A stretch of 64,000 nt of DNA, from assembly GCA_900544715.1 (NCBI GenBank), contig UQWL01000011.1, positions 1-64,000 on the forward strand, in the 5' to 3' direction. Position 1 is the stretch's first letter. Every line of letters begins with the position of its first letter. The position numbers and the translations under genes were made by a program. The notes under the pieces were generated by a model. That model did no database searches and was not told where the DNA came from. It worked only from the letters and a program-made list of their open reading frames with translations. Positions 53,130-62,299 of the stretch are shown here, piece by piece. This DNA is from an uncultured Oscillospiraceae bacterium (GTDB taxonomy: Bacteria; Bacillota; Clostridia; Oscillospirales; Acutalibacteraceae).

Positions 53130-53669
53130 TTATTCCACGTATTCTGCACCGAGGCGGACCGCTTCCATATTCTTAGCTACCAGGTGTTGTTTTTTCGCGG
53201 GGACGATCTTCTGGAGTGTTTTCTCCATTGTTTCGATCGTGCAGAAGCTGGTGGTTGCCATGAGCTTGCCCATCAGGATGATATTGGCAAGGCCTTTGAG
53301 GCCGTTTTCCTCCGCCATCGCAGTGGCAGGCACATAGTGAACGTCGATATCCGTGCGATCCGTTTTCTTCTCGATCAAGGCGCTGTCTACGATCACGGTG
53401 CCGCCGGGCACGACCTTGTCGATGAACTTATCGAAGGAGGGCAGGTTCATCACGATCAGCGCGTTGGGTGTATTAACCAGCGGGGAGCAGATCTGCTCAT
53501 CGGAGATACAGACGCTACAGTTCGCGGTGCCGCCGCGCATCTCCGGGCCATAGGATGGCAGCCAGGAAACCTGTTTATCATCGTAAAGGCCCGCGTAGGC
53601 GATCACCTTGCCCATGAAGAGGATGCCCTGCCCGCCAAAACCGGCGAGGATTGCATTCATATCACGCAT
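53130..53669 (-). CDS. 2-oxoacid:ferredoxin oxidoreductase gamma subunit
   Basis: A 179-residue gamma subunit of the pyruvate/ketoisovalerate ferredoxin oxidoreductase family. AGFGGQGILFMGKVIAYAG is the conserved start, and PSYGPEMRGGTANCSVCIS is the family signature. ATG 53669 has GGAGGTGG upstream and overlaps the beta-subunit stop by 8 bases. It is the last gene of the delta-alpha-beta-gamma operon. Whether the substrate is 2-oxoglutarate or a branched-chain 2-oxoacid cannot be settled from sequence alone. Confidence 0.93.
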   Translation of the reverse strand: MRDMNAILAGFGGQGILFMGKVIAYAGLYDDKQVSWLPSYGPEMRGGTANCSVCISDEQICSPLVNTPNALIVMNLPSFDKFIDKVVPGGTVIVDSALIEKKTDRTDIDVHYVPATAMAEENGLKGLANIILMGKLMATTSFCTIETMEKTLQKIVPAKKQHLVAKNMEAVRLGAEYVE

Positions 53670-54426
53670 TGTCGGCCACCTCCTCATCAGTGGTTTTATC
53701 CTTATAAACGCCTAATGGATAATACGGAAGCATGTTTTCACGCAGCCACTCAAGCGCCTCGTTGGGAGCCAAGCCCCAGTTGGTCGGGCAAGCAGAAATC
53801 ACCTCGACGATTGTAAATCCCTTACCTGCAATCTGCGTTTCAAAGGCCTTCTTGATCGCCTTCTTCGCGCGGTTGACATTCTTTACGCAGTCAACGCTTA
53901 CGCGCTCCGCATAGGCAACGCCGTCCAAAGTGGAAAGCATTTCACACACATGCACCGGATAACCCGCCGTTTTCACGTCACGGCCATAGGGTGTGGTCTG
54001 TGTGACCTGACCGGGCAGGGAGGTCGGCGCCATCTGGCCGCCCGTCATGCCATAGATCGCATTGTTGACGAAAATCACGGTGATATTCTCGCCACGAGTG
54101 GCGGAGTGCACCGTTTCAGCCGTGCCGATGGCGGCCAAGTCGCCGTCACCCTGATAGGTGAACACAACGTTTTCCGGCAGGGCGCGCTTGATGCCGGTCG
54201 CTACGGCCGGAGCACGGCCGTGCGGCGCTTCGATCACGTCGCATCCAAAATAATCATACGCCATAACGGCGCAGCCCACCGGCGCAACGCCGACGGTTTT
54301 TCCCTCTACGCCCAGTTCATCCAGACATTCTGCCACAAGGCGGTGGATAATGCCGTGCGTGCAACCCGGGCAATAATGCGTCGGGACATCCAGCAATGCA
54401 TGGGGCCTTTTATATGTAGCAGCCAT
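53662..54426 (-). CDS. 2-oxoacid:ferredoxin oxidoreductase beta subunit (TPP-binding)
   Basis: A 254-residue subunit that binds thiamine pyrophosphate. The TPP motif runs from QGDGDLAAIGTAE to VNNAIYGMTGGQ. HYCPGCTHGIIHRL near the N terminus is typical of the KorB/VorA group; only two of the cysteines that ligate the extra cluster in pyruvate enzymes are seen. It abuts the alpha subunit (ATG and stop share a base) and overlaps gamma by 8 bases. Confidence 0.93.
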   Translation of the reverse strand: MAATYKRPHALLDVPTHYCPGCTHGIIHRLVAECLDELGVEGKTVGVAPVGCAVMAYDYFGCDVIEAPHGRAPAVATGIKRALPENVVFTYQGDGDLAAIGTAETVHSATRGENITVIFVNNAIYGMTGGQMAPTSLPGQVTQTTPYGRDVKTAGYPVHVCEMLSTLDGVAYAERVSVDCVKNVNRAKKAIKKAFETQIAGKGFTIVEVISACPTNWGLAPNEALEWLRENMLPYYPLGVYKDKTTDEEVADNA

Positions 54427-55493
54427 TACTGATTACCTCCTGTGAGCTTATGAATCTCTGCCAGAACCTCAGCGGGCGTCGGGATAATACCGCCGGTCCG
54501 GCCAAAGAAGGAAACGGGGACTGCGCAGTTGACCGCAAGGCGGACATCATCCACCATCTGGCCCATGCTCATCTCCACACAGAGAAAAGCCTTTGTGTGA
54601 GCCGCTGCCTTCTGAAGTGCCTTTTTCGGGAAGGGCCAGAGCGTGATGGGGCGGATCAAGCCAACCTTGACGCCCTCCTCGCGCGCCTGACGGACAGCCG
54701 CCTTGGCAATACGGGCAGAAGCGCCGTAGGCGACGACGATATATTCCGCATCGTCCACAAGGTATTCCTCCACCATTGGCTCCTTCTCCTCAATCAGCTT
54801 GTAGCGCTCAAAACGGGCAACAACCAGCTCCTCCAAATCCTTAGCCTGGAGGTAAAGGGAGTTGATAATATTATGCTTGCGCTCATTGTTGTGGCCGCAA
54901 ACAGCCCAAGGCTTCTTGGGCAAGGGCTTCTGCTCGTCGGAAATCTCCATTTCCACCGGCTCCATCATCTGGCCGAGCATACCATCCGCCAGAATCATTG
55001 CGGGCATGCGGTATTCATCCGCCTTATCAAAGGCGCGGGAAACGAGATCCACCATCTCCTGCACGGAGTTGGGCGCAAACACGAGCACGTGCAGATCGCC
55101 GTGGCCAGGCGCCTTGGTCGCCTGCCAGTAATCCGACTGGGAGGGCTGAATACCGCCCAGGCCCGGGCCACCGCGCTGGACGTTGATGATGAGCCCAGGC
55201 AGGTCGGAGCCGCACATATAAGAAATCGCCTCAGATTTCAAGCTAATTCCGGGAGAGGACGAAGAGGTCATTGCGCGCACGCCGGCCGCAGCCGCGCCCT
55301 GCACCATGTTAATGGCCGCAAGCTCGCTCTCCGCCTGGAGATAAGTGCCGCCGATTTTGGGCATCCGCTTGGCCATATAGGCCGCGACCTCTGTCTGCGG
55401 GGTAATCGGGTAACCGAAGAAATGGCGGCAGCCTGCCTGGATGGCGGCTTCCGCGAGGGCTTCATTGCCCTTCATCAATACTTTCTGCGCCAA
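54426..55493 (-). CDS. vorB: 2-oxoacid:ferredoxin oxidoreductase alpha subunit (VorB-like)
   Basis: A 355-residue alpha subunit combining the pyrimidine-binding and transketolase C-terminal domains. MKGNEALAEAAIQAGCRHFF, YPITPQTEVA, the catalytic-loop region AMTSSSSPGISL and NVQRGGPGLGG are conserved in this group. It is usually annotated as VorB (branched-chain 2-oxoacid) but 2-oxoglutarate enzymes are close. With beta, gamma and the ferredoxin it forms an oxygen-sensitive complex that converts 2-oxoacids to acyl-CoA and reduces ferredoxin. Confidence 0.93.
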   Translation of the reverse strand: MAQKVLMKGNEALAEAAIQAGCRHFFGYPITPQTEVAAYMAKRMPKIGGTYLQAESELAAINMVQGAAAAGVRAMTSSSSPGISLKSEAISYMCGSDLPGLIINVQRGGPGLGGIQPSQSDYWQATKAPGHGDLHVLVFAPNSVQEMVDLVSRAFDKADEYRMPAMILADGMLGQMMEPVEMEISDEQKPLPKKPWAVCGHNNERKHNIINSLYLQAKDLEELVVARFERYKLIEEKEPMVEEYLVDDAEYIVVAYGASARIAKAAVRQAREEGVKVGLIRPITLWPFPKKALQKAAAHTKAFLCVEMSMGQMVDDVRLAVNCAVPVSFFGRTGGIIPTPAEVLAEIHKLTGGNQ

Positions 55494-55503
55494 TGAAATT
55501 CAC

Positions 55504-55710
55504 TCACCTTTCCACTGTAATTGCACAATCCGGGCACATCGTATAGCATGCCGCGCATCCGATGCACTGCTCGATATCGATCACGCATGCGGGATGATAT
55601 CCCTTTGCGTTGAGCTTGTCGGCCGAAAGCGCAATGATATGCTTCGGGCAAGCGGCGACGCACAGCTCGCAGCCTTTGCAGACATTTGCGCCGATGGTTA
55701 CTTTCGCCAT
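55504..55710 (-). CDS. 2-oxoacid:ferredoxin oxidoreductase delta subunit (2x[4Fe-4S] ferredoxin)
   Basis: A 68-residue ferredoxin-like subunit with two CxxCxxCxxxCP motifs, CKGCELCVAACP and CIGCAACYTMCP, each holding one [4Fe-4S] cluster. It carries electrons from the TPP centre to external ferredoxin. It is first of the four oxidoreductase genes and lies 10 bases before the alpha gene. Confidence 0.95.
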   Translation of the reverse strand: MAKVTIGANVCKGCELCVAACPKHIIALSADKLNAKGYHPACVIDIEQCIGCAACYTMCPDCAITVER

Positions 55711-55753
55711 GATCTTTTTCCTCCAATCACACTCTATCTCATAAAAATATGTT

Positions 55754-56440
55754 TTACATCAATGGTTCAGCCCACGGGGGCTGCACCAGAAGCTCCACCG
55801 GGAAAAGATTCTCCACCTTCCCCTTCAGCGCTTCATACAAGGCCCGCGGCGCCGTGGTCATCACAAGCGGCAGGCCGGCCTCCCGCGCCGCCTCCTGCGC
55901 ATAGGGCAAAGAGGCCAGAATATCCTCCGCCGTGGTAAGCGACGACAGATGGGAATTATTCACCACCCCTGTGGCCTTTAAACGGGAGGCGCCTTCCACC
56001 TCACGCAGGAGGGCAACCGCCTCTTCCGGCGTTTCGACGAGCTTGCGATATTGGTTGACGACATAGAGCATCTCGCAGCCACCGGCCGCTTCGATCTGCC
56101 GTTTGAACCGGCCCAAGGCCGCCGCGCCCGCGTCATCCCCGCCGACGTCAATCACCACATGGCCCTCCGGCCGATCGAAGATGGAAAAAATCTCCGCGTT
56201 GATCTGCGGAGCATCGATGGTTGTGCCCGCACTGTGCGGGCAGATAACTCGGATGCCCTTCTTTTCGAGCACTTCTTGATAATCGGCCGTGCGAAAGTAG
56301 GGGTTGACAATGTCGAGATCCGCTACCGTGACCGTCTCGCCCCGCTCGCGCAGAGTAAGCGCCAGATTCAGCGCGAGATTGGTTTTGCCACAGCCGTAGT
56401 GCCCGCAAATGATATGAATGCGGTGTTCGATCCTTACCAC
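55754..56440 (-). CDS. P-loop ATPase of the CobQ/MinD/ParA class, linked to the oxidoreductase
   Basis: A 228-residue SIMIBI-type ATPase with the deviant Walker A GHYGCGKTN near residue 13, the switch DLDIVNPYFR, and Walker B-like VVIDVGGDDAG. There are no CxxC metal-binding residues as in Mrp/NifH-like scaffolds. It lies 43 bases before the ferredoxin gene, downstream of a sigma-A promoter, and is probably cotranscribed. A role in assembling or regulating the enzyme is possible but unproven. The GTG start at 56440 directly abuts the ribosome binding site, so the true start is uncertain. Confidence 0.8.
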   Translation of the reverse strand: MVRIEHRIHIICGHYGCGKTNLALNLALTLRERGETVTVADLDIVNPYFRTADYQEVLEKKGIRVICPHSAGTTIDAPQINAEIFSIFDRPEGHVVIDVGGDDAGAAALGRFKRQIEAAGGCEMLYVVNQYRKLVETPEEAVALLREVEGASRLKATGVVNNSHLSSLTTAEDILASLPYAQEAAREAGLPLVMTTAPRALYEALKGKVENLFPVELLVQPPWAEPLM

Positions 56441-56463
56441 CCCCTGATGAATAATTATTAAAA

Positions 56464-56492
56464 ATTATAACACCTTTTTCCGGCTGATACAA
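56464..56492 (-). promoter_or_regulatory. Sigma-A promoter of the P-loop/oxidoreductase operon
   Basis: On the minus strand TTGTAT (56487-56492) and TATAAT (56464-56469) are 17 bases apart, 24 bases before the first gene. Confidence 0.75.
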
Positions 56493-56586
56493 TATTGCGC
56501 CCGCTTCCAAATATAGAGAAAAGGAGGTGGGAAACGCGGGCGGTTTTGTGCAATAAAGCGGCAAAGAGGGCGAATTTGCATAAAAA

Positions 56587-56623
56587 AGGCGCGCTGCGGA
56601 ATCAATGAATCCACAACGCGCCT
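56587..56623 (-). terminator. Terminator of the GNAT gene
   Basis: AGGCGCG pairs with CGCGCCT, extended inward with mismatches; TTTTTT follows on the minus strand. Beyond the leftward GNAT gene, 56624-56777 shows no further gene. Confidence 0.65.
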
Positions 56624-56777
56624 CGATAAAGAAACAAATATTTACATGCTATAGGTATATTGGGCGAAATACAATCCGATCGGTTGTGCAGTCCACGCAT
56701 CTTTTTCTACCACACTTGATTAAAATTCAAAGTGCGTTAAACTGTGTGTCCGCTTATATGGAACTTCATTGATGTTT

Positions 56778-57182
56778 TTACCGCAAAGTCTTCGTCAGAA
56801 TGATTTCAAGCGGCTCATCCTTCAAAAGCAGCGCGCCGGAATCCACATAGCCGAGCCTCCGATAGAAATGCTGGGCAGTTTCGTCGGACTGCGTCGAAGT
56901 CATCACAAGCGCATATCCTGCAGCTTTCATGAGCGCTTCCCAATGAGAAACGAGCTGCCTGCCGAAGCCCTTCCCCCGCTCCCCCTCCAGGAAATACAGC
57001 ATATTCATAAACGGCGTGTTATCCCAGAACAGATTCCACCGCAGCCAGCCGATGATGTGTTCCTCCTCCAGCACAAGCATCCTGCCGAGAGACACGACCG
57101 ATCGGATTTCATCCGCGGCAATGTGCCTGTCGTGGGAAAGCAGGAACGGGAGATCCTTTGGGGAAGCTTTTCGAATGGTCAT
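56778..57182 (-). CDS. GNAT-family N-acetyltransferase
   Basis: A 134-residue acetyltransferase: N-terminal IRKASPKDLPFLLSHD, acetyl-CoA site LEGERGKGFGRQLVSHW, and the C-terminal TAQHFYRRLGYVDSGALLL. This is the compact RimI-like fold. The ATG at 57182 has AGAAGG upstream; the longer frame to 57317 is unlikely. Substrate unknown. Confidence 0.88.
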   Translation of the reverse strand: MTIRKASPKDLPFLLSHDRHIAADEIRSVVSLGRMLVLEEEHIIGWLRWNLFWDNTPFMNMLYFLEGERGKGFGRQLVSHWEALMKAAGYALVMTSTQSDETAQHFYRRLGYVDSGALLLKDEPLEIILTKTLR

Positions 57183-57343
57183 TGATACAGCCTTCTCTCT
57201 TTTCAAAATCAATAAATAGACTCTATGGCTTTTGACATTCCCAAAGGTAACGATTAGAATAAAAACAGCTTGATGCGGGGCAGTTCCCTTTAAGGGAGCA
57301 AACGCAATTTTAAACATTAAAATGAGGATGGGAGCAGCATGAG

Positions 57344-57637
57344 ATGAGCATTACCGTGAACATTTTATATTTCGGAAAAAATGGAAGCGCCAGAAAATTT
57401 GCGGAGGAAATGACAGCGGCTGGAATCGTCGATGCAGTTCGAGCCGAAATGGGAAATGAACGATATGAATATTATTTCCCGATGGACGATTCAGAATCGG
57501 TTTTGCTGATTGACCGATGGAAAGATCAGGAGGCAATCGACCTGCACCACAAATCAGAAATGATGACGCAGATTGCAGCGCTTCGCCAAAAATATCATTT
57601 AAAAATGAAAGTAGAACGGTTCGCCGATTTGCCGTAA
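57344..57637 (+). CDS. Antibiotic biosynthesis monooxygenase-fold protein (YgiN-like)
   Basis: A 97-residue protein of the dimeric alpha/beta ABM fold. TVNILYFGKNGSARKFAEEM, YEYYFPMDDSESVLLIDRW and LHHKSEMM follow the pattern of putative quinol monooxygenases. GGGAG lies before the ATG. It is transcribed alone. The enzymatic role of such proteins in anaerobes is unclear. Confidence 0.82.
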   Translation: MSITVNILYFGKNGSARKFAEEMTAAGIVDAVRAEMGNERYEYYFPMDDSESVLLIDRWKDQEAIDLHHKSEMMTQIAALRQKYHLKMKVERFADLP

Positions 57638-57667
57638 AGTAAGCTTCTGTTTTCCTGCATGCACCAA

Positions 57668-57710
57668 ACAGGGCCAGTGGTTTTTCACCATCGTCCCTGT
57701 TTATTTATGC
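57668..57710. terminator. Terminator between convergent genes
   Basis: AACAGGG pairs with CCCTGTT with an inner GTGG/CCAC stem; T-rich sequence follows on both sides. Confidence 0.6.
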
Positions 57711-57715
57711 ACTTT

Positions 57716-60700
57716 TTATCCTCTCGCCTTGAGGAAATCCTTGATTCCATTGACCGTGGCCTGCGCGAGCAGATCCTGCTTTGTGCTGTTTGTCAGCGCT
57801 GAGCGGTCGTTTGCGTTGGTGATAAAGCCATATTCAATGAGCACCGCAGGGCACTCCTGCACGCGCGTGACGCGGAAGGGATAAAACCGGGTGCCGCGGT
57901 CAATTTTCGATACGGTTACGCTCGTGCCCTTATAAATCTGATCTCGCCAGGTGCTGACCAAACGGTCATGGATGGAGGACGCAAGGCCATAGGAATATGG
58001 CGTATAGTAATATCCTGTCGTGCCCATCGCGCTGCTCGTTTCCGCTGCATCACAGTGGATACTGATGAACAGATCTGGCTTTTTAAAGCGGATCGCATTG
58101 CGCCGATCCTCCAAAGGTACATGGCTGTCGCTCGAGCGGGTCATGATAACGGTGGCGCCGGCCGATTGCAGCTTCTGCTGCACCTTCTTGGCAATGGCAA
58201 GCGTTGCGGGCGCTTCCCACCCGGCAGAGCTGCCCGCGCCTGGATCAGAGCCGCCATGGCCTGCATCCAGCATGATCGTGTAGCCGCTCAGGGAAGTGCC
58301 ACCGCTGTTTTTCAGGGCGATGGTCAAAGATCCATCCGCATTGTATTTCATGGAGTAGCCATAGAAGGAACCGGTGCGCTTGAGGTGCAGGCGCAGGGTC
58401 GTTTTCAAATTTGTCTTGTCAACAATCCATTCTGCCTTGCTGAACACATTGCTGCCCGACAGATTCACACTGCCGCTGGCTGATGCAGTATAATTGAAGA
58501 TAAAATCCACGCTCTGAGCCGTGAAGCTGTTAACGGCATAGGGCCGGTTATCGGAGCTGTTGACATATTTCTGCGGTGTAAAGGCCACATCAACCGGCAC
58601 TTTCCACTTGGTATAGAGGGTGATATTGGTATCGCCTTTTGTGGAGGAGGATTTCACCTTCACGGAGTTGCTCGGCATCAAATAGCCTTTTTTAATCTCC
58701 TTAACATCCTCCCGGTAAACGCGGCGGCCGGATTTCAGCTTGTAATAAAGGTTGCCGTTGTAGCTCGTCTCCTCAATAATATAGTCGAAAGTCCCCTTGA
58801 GGATCGGCACATAGGTTGGGCCGCAGGCGTCGTTGGAGGTATTGCCCGGCAGCGTTTCCGCATCGTCAGAGGTCACCTCGCACATGCGGGCAAAGCCCGG
58901 CACGCCATTCGATTGGTAAGGGGTGAGCTGCTTGGCAAAATAATCATCCGCCGAGCCGCCGCCCGTTGTGTCATCAGGCTTGGTATTCGGCTTCGTGTCG
59001 GCCCCGCCCTGGGAGGTCGTATCGTCAGAGCCAGGGTCTGTCGTAGAATCAGGAGGGGTGGGCGTATCCGGCGTTACAATCGGGATATCAATTTCAGGGG
59101 GTTTGGCATTGATGGTTACGCTGCCGCCCTTCATCTGGGCGGTGCGCCCGTCATAGGTCACAGATACGGTAAAGCTGCCGATATTGCGTGCATCCGCCCG
59201 GCTTTTGGGCAGTGTATAGATACCGATATAAGAAATAAAGTTAGAATCCTCTTCCTTCGGCTCCTCCTCATCTCCGCCGCCCGGCTTCATCTGCACGGTG
59301 ACGCCGTTAATTTTGGCAGATACGCTGGCGCCCCGCACCGCAATCGCTGTGATCTCTAGCTTGGAGCCGCCGCTGGCATAGGTGGCCGTGGACGGCGCCA
59401 CAGAACGGATCAGCGTTTCGTCGAAGAGAATCGTATACTTCAGCTCCTGATCCCCTTGGCGGAAAAGAATGGTATTCTCCCCTTTTTTCAGGCTGATGGG
59501 ATAGGTAAAGCAGCCAAAGGGGGATTGCTTCACTTTCTGCCCGTTGCAGGTGAGTTCCGTGCCGGGAAGGCTCGTACCGAGGAACGTAAGCTTGTCCTTT
59601 TTTGCTGTGAATTTGAGGTCGATATAATTGAATACAGAGAGCTTTGCCTCTTTTTTGACCTTTTCAATGCCGCCCGTCAAATAATTTTTGACAAACGCAT
59701 TTTCCCCATACTCCGCTTGTTCGAGCGCGGAAATCGAATCCAGCACGCTGCCGAAGAAGGCTCCGTTTTTCGCCACGATCCCCATCTGAACGGCAAGCTC
59801 GTCCGGCAAAATTCCATTTGCCTCGCTTGCAAGGCCGCTGGAAACCTTGTGCTCCATATAGAGCGCCGTTTCCGTATCCACCGCTACCTCGTTCCACCAT
59901 GCGGCCGCTGTTGCCAGGGGAACGTTTTGATCTGTTGTGAGCGACGCAGAGGAGAGATAGACGAAATCCGCCAGTTTCTCCTCCATCCAGCCCTTGATAT
60001 CAGCGAAGCCATTTTTCAAGCTCTCATAGGAGGCTTTGGTCCCGCTCGCCTCATTCGACCAGACCAACGACGATTCCACGCCGAACACAATGCCCGGCGC
60101 CGCTTTTTCCGCTGCGCTGCGCAGCTGCTGCACCGCATTGGTCAGCGCTTCCTGCTTCTCAGCGGCGGAGGCTCCCCAAGGCTCAAACGAAAGCTCCCTC
60201 CAACCGGACAGCAGCAGAACCTCCGGCTGATAGTGCTGGCAAAGCGCGGATAAAACCTCCGGAGCCACTGCAATTCCATCCTTACCGATCCGGATCACAT
60301 CCGCAGCCGGAACACACATGACCGGCTGAAATCCCTTTTCTGAGGCGCTATCCATTGCGTAGCGCAGTGTATCGAGAGAACCTGCCTGCACCGACTCCCC
60401 GTTGCGTATTGCGTCGAGAAATACAACCGCAACCCCATATTCCGCCGCGCGGTCCAACGCGCTGTCAATTCCGCTGCGCGCTTTTTCCGCGGAGGCTTTC
60501 ACGGAGAAATCCACTCCCGCCGTCAGCCAAGCGCCCGCGCCGCGCGGCAGGCTTTTTTTCACCTGTGAGGATACCTGCTGCGTTTCCCCCGCGCTCTCCT
60601 CCAACACGTTGAGGTTTCCGCTCCCCTGCGGGGTTTCTGCCCCGGCAAAATGCCTCCAAGCCGTGCAGCCTGCCACGATGCCAAGCACGCAGATGACCAG

Positions 60701-60739
60701 TCCGAACGAAATCCATTGTTCCTTCCGCAGTTTTTTCAC
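57716..60739 (-). CDS. Large secreted N-acetylmuramoyl-L-alanine amidase with TIM-barrel-like domain
   Basis: A 1007-residue cell-envelope protein. It has an N-terminal signal/membrane helix (about residues 11-27), a region resembling the glycoside-hydrolase-like GHL10/GH18 barrel but lacking clear catalytic residues (about 65-370), beta-sandwich repeats with KKGENTILFRQGDQELKYT, a Thr/Pro/Asp-rich linker (about 560-605), an SH3-like segment, an AMIN-like domain and a C-terminal Amidase_3 domain. The zinc ligands lie in LDAGHGGSDPG, a downstream Glu in PLEDRR or the region before it, and SIHCDA; the catalytic Glu is in VLIEYGF. It would cleave the peptide from the glycan in peptidoglycan. A GHL10 lipoprotein gene lies upstream in the same direction. 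Confidence 0.88.
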   Translation of the reverse strand: MKKLRKEQWISFGLVICVLGIVAGCTAWRHFAGAETPQGSGNLNVLEESAGETQQVSSQVKKSLPRGAGAWLTAGVDFSVKASAEKARSGIDSALDRAAEYGVAVVFLDAIRNGESVQAGSLDTLRYAMDSASEKGFQPVMCVPAADVIRIGKDGIAVAPEVLSALCQHYQPEVLLLSGWRELSFEPWGASAAEKQEALTNAVQQLRSAAEKAAPGIVFGVESSLVWSNEASGTKASYESLKNGFADIKGWMEEKLADFVYLSSASLTTDQNVPLATAAAWWNEVAVDTETALYMEHKVSSGLASEANGILPDELAVQMGIVAKNGAFFGSVLDSISALEQAEYGENAFVKNYLTGGIEKVKKEAKLSVFNYIDLKFTAKKDKLTFLGTSLPGTELTCNGQKVKQSPFGCFTYPISLKKGENTILFRQGDQELKYTILFDETLIRSVAPSTATYASGGSKLEITAIAVRGASVSAKINGVTVQMKPGGGDEEEPKEEDSNFISYIGIYTLPKSRADARNIGSFTVSVTYDGRTAQMKGGSVTINAKPPEIDIPIVTPDTPTPPDSTTDPGSDDTTSQGGADTKPNTKPDDTTGGGSADDYFAKQLTPYQSNGVPGFARMCEVTSDDAETLPGNTSNDACGPTYVPILKGTFDYIIEETSYNGNLYYKLKSGRRVYREDVKEIKKGYLMPSNSVKVKSSSTKGDTNITLYTKWKVPVDVAFTPQKYVNSSDNRPYAVNSFTAQSVDFIFNYTASASGSVNLSGSNVFSKAEWIVDKTNLKTTLRLHLKRTGSFYGYSMKYNADGSLTIALKNSGGTSLSGYTIMLDAGHGGSDPGAGSSAGWEAPATLAIAKKVQQKLQSAGATVIMTRSSDSHVPLEDRRNAIRFKKPDLFISIHCDAAETSSAMGTTGYYYTPYSYGLASSIHDRLVSTWRDQIYKGTSVTVSKIDRGTRFYPFRVTRVQECPAVLIEYGFITNANDRSALTNSTKQDLLAQATVNGIKDFLKARG

Positions 60740-60891
60740 ACCCCTGCCCCCGATCTCCGATCCTTTTATTTTCTATGTCATGCACGTGCTGTCATTCAGT
60801 TAAATTCCCTTTTATCATAAGACGAGCCTGCTTCGCTTGTCAAGGCAAAACCTTGCGTTTTCCTTTTTTTACAACATTTTTGCAGGCTCTT

Positions 60892-62187
60892 TTATTTTTC
60901 TTTGTTTTCCAGCAAAGCGCTCAATGCGTTCCATTCTTTTTGCAACTGTTTAGAGCGTGAATCCCCGAACGAATATTGATAGGAATACAGGGCAAATCCG
61001 GCATACGGCTGTATTTTCCGGCCACAGGCCACCTGGCGGGAAATGATATCGCTATGGTTGATCCATTCATACCGTGGCCCCTGCTTTTGAGCGGATTCCG
61101 GGCCGGCATATTGGTCTTCCTCTCCGCTTTTGTAGATCGCCAGCCCTGCGTAGAGCTTGACGCTATCGCACCGGATCAGATCCGCCCACTGCCGGGCAGT
61201 TTTTTCAAAGGGGCTCGCGCTGTTTTCAAAGCCATAATAAAGCTGTGGCATGAGGTAATCGACATAGCCCTCCTCCTCACCCCAACGGGCGGCGTCTGCA
61301 TACAACTCCTCCCGGTTCTTTTCAATATCGCCCGCGGGGCTGATCCCGACCGATACCGCCGGGCGGATCGCCTTCACTGCCGCATACAGGCCGCTGACAA
61401 ACGTGTTCACATTCTCACGCCGCCACGCGGCGCGGGAATACTGCCCGCCGTCTTTCACATAGCGATCGTACTGCGCCTGATCGATCTTTTCCTCGGTAGA
61501 CGGGTAAAAATAATCGTCCATATGCACGCCGTCCACCTCATACTGTTCGACGATTTCCCGCACGCCGTCGATAATCATGCGCTGCACCTCCGGTACGGCG
61601 GGGTTATAATAAATCCCGTTTTCCAAAACGATCAGCCAGCTATCATTGGTTTGATCCGCATCCTCCTTCCATTTTCGCGCCGGATTCTCTTTGGAGAGGA
61701 GGGAAAAATCCGGATTGTAAGAAACGCGGTAGGGGTTAAACCATGCATGGAGGGCGAGCCCATGCGCATGCGCCCGCTCAACCAGGATGGCAAGCGGATC
61801 GTAGCCGGGGTCTTGTCCCTGCATACCGGTCAGATAGGCGCTCCAGGGGAAAATCTTTGAGGGATAAAAGGCGTCCGAATACGGGCGAACCTGCACGATA
61901 ACCGTATTAAACCCCGCGTTTTGTACACGGCGGAACATCTCATCCACCTTTTGATGAAAAAGCGATTCATCTCCACCCTTCTGCGCCTTCATGGAGATCT
62001 CATAGTAGGTAATCCACACCGCGCGCATCTCCTGCTGCGGCGTTTCATCCTCGCCCGGTTCCCGATCTTTGAGGGAAGAGGCTTCTCCGAAAGGCGCGCT
62101 GCTCTCCTCCTCCGGCGGCATTCCACAGGAGGTAAGCATGCAGCACAGCATCAAACAGGCGAGCAGCGAGGCAGCCAAACGTTTCAT
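60892..62187 (-). CDS. GHL10-family lipoprotein (DUF187, putative glycosidase)
   Basis: A 431-residue lipoprotein with lipobox LTSC near residue 21. The GHL10 domain runs from MRAVWITYYE through FNTVIVQVRPYSDAFYPS, WFNPYR, YEVDGVHMDDYFYP and SVGISPAGD to MPQLYYGFE. GHL10 proteins, including YngK of Bacillus, are related to GH13/GH27-like barrels and are thought to act on envelope polysaccharides; a related family (GH171) cleaves peptidoglycan N-acetylmuramic acid. The Asp pair in HMDDY is a candidate catalytic site. ATG 62187 has GGGGAG upstream. It lies 152 bases before the amidase gene. Confidence 0.88.
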   Translation of the reverse strand: MKRLAASLLACLMLCCMLTSCGMPPEEESSAPFGEASSLKDREPGEDETPQQEMRAVWITYYEISMKAQKGGDESLFHQKVDEMFRRVQNAGFNTVIVQVRPYSDAFYPSKIFPWSAYLTGMQGQDPGYDPLAILVERAHAHGLALHAWFNPYRVSYNPDFSLLSKENPARKWKEDADQTNDSWLIVLENGIYYNPAVPEVQRMIIDGVREIVEQYEVDGVHMDDYFYPSTEEKIDQAQYDRYVKDGGQYSRAAWRRENVNTFVSGLYAAVKAIRPAVSVGISPAGDIEKNREELYADAARWGEEEGYVDYLMPQLYYGFENSASPFEKTARQWADLIRCDSVKLYAGLAIYKSGEEDQYAGPESAQKQGPRYEWINHSDIISRQVACGRKIQPYAGFALYSYQYSFGDSRSKQLQKEWNALSALLENKEK

Positions 62188-62299
62188 TCGATTTTCTCCC
62201 CTTTTCCCTTCATATTTTTTCGTTCTCCTTGACAGAATCCCAAAATCCGAATACGATAAGAGAAAGCTTCCCAAAATGATTTGGACGGAGGAAAGCCTC

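Noticed and set aside
54450..55496. 348-residue open frame antisense to the oxidoreductase alpha gene
   Set aside because: Shadow of a clear VorB-type gene; its His/Leu/Arg-rich composition is typical of antisense frames.
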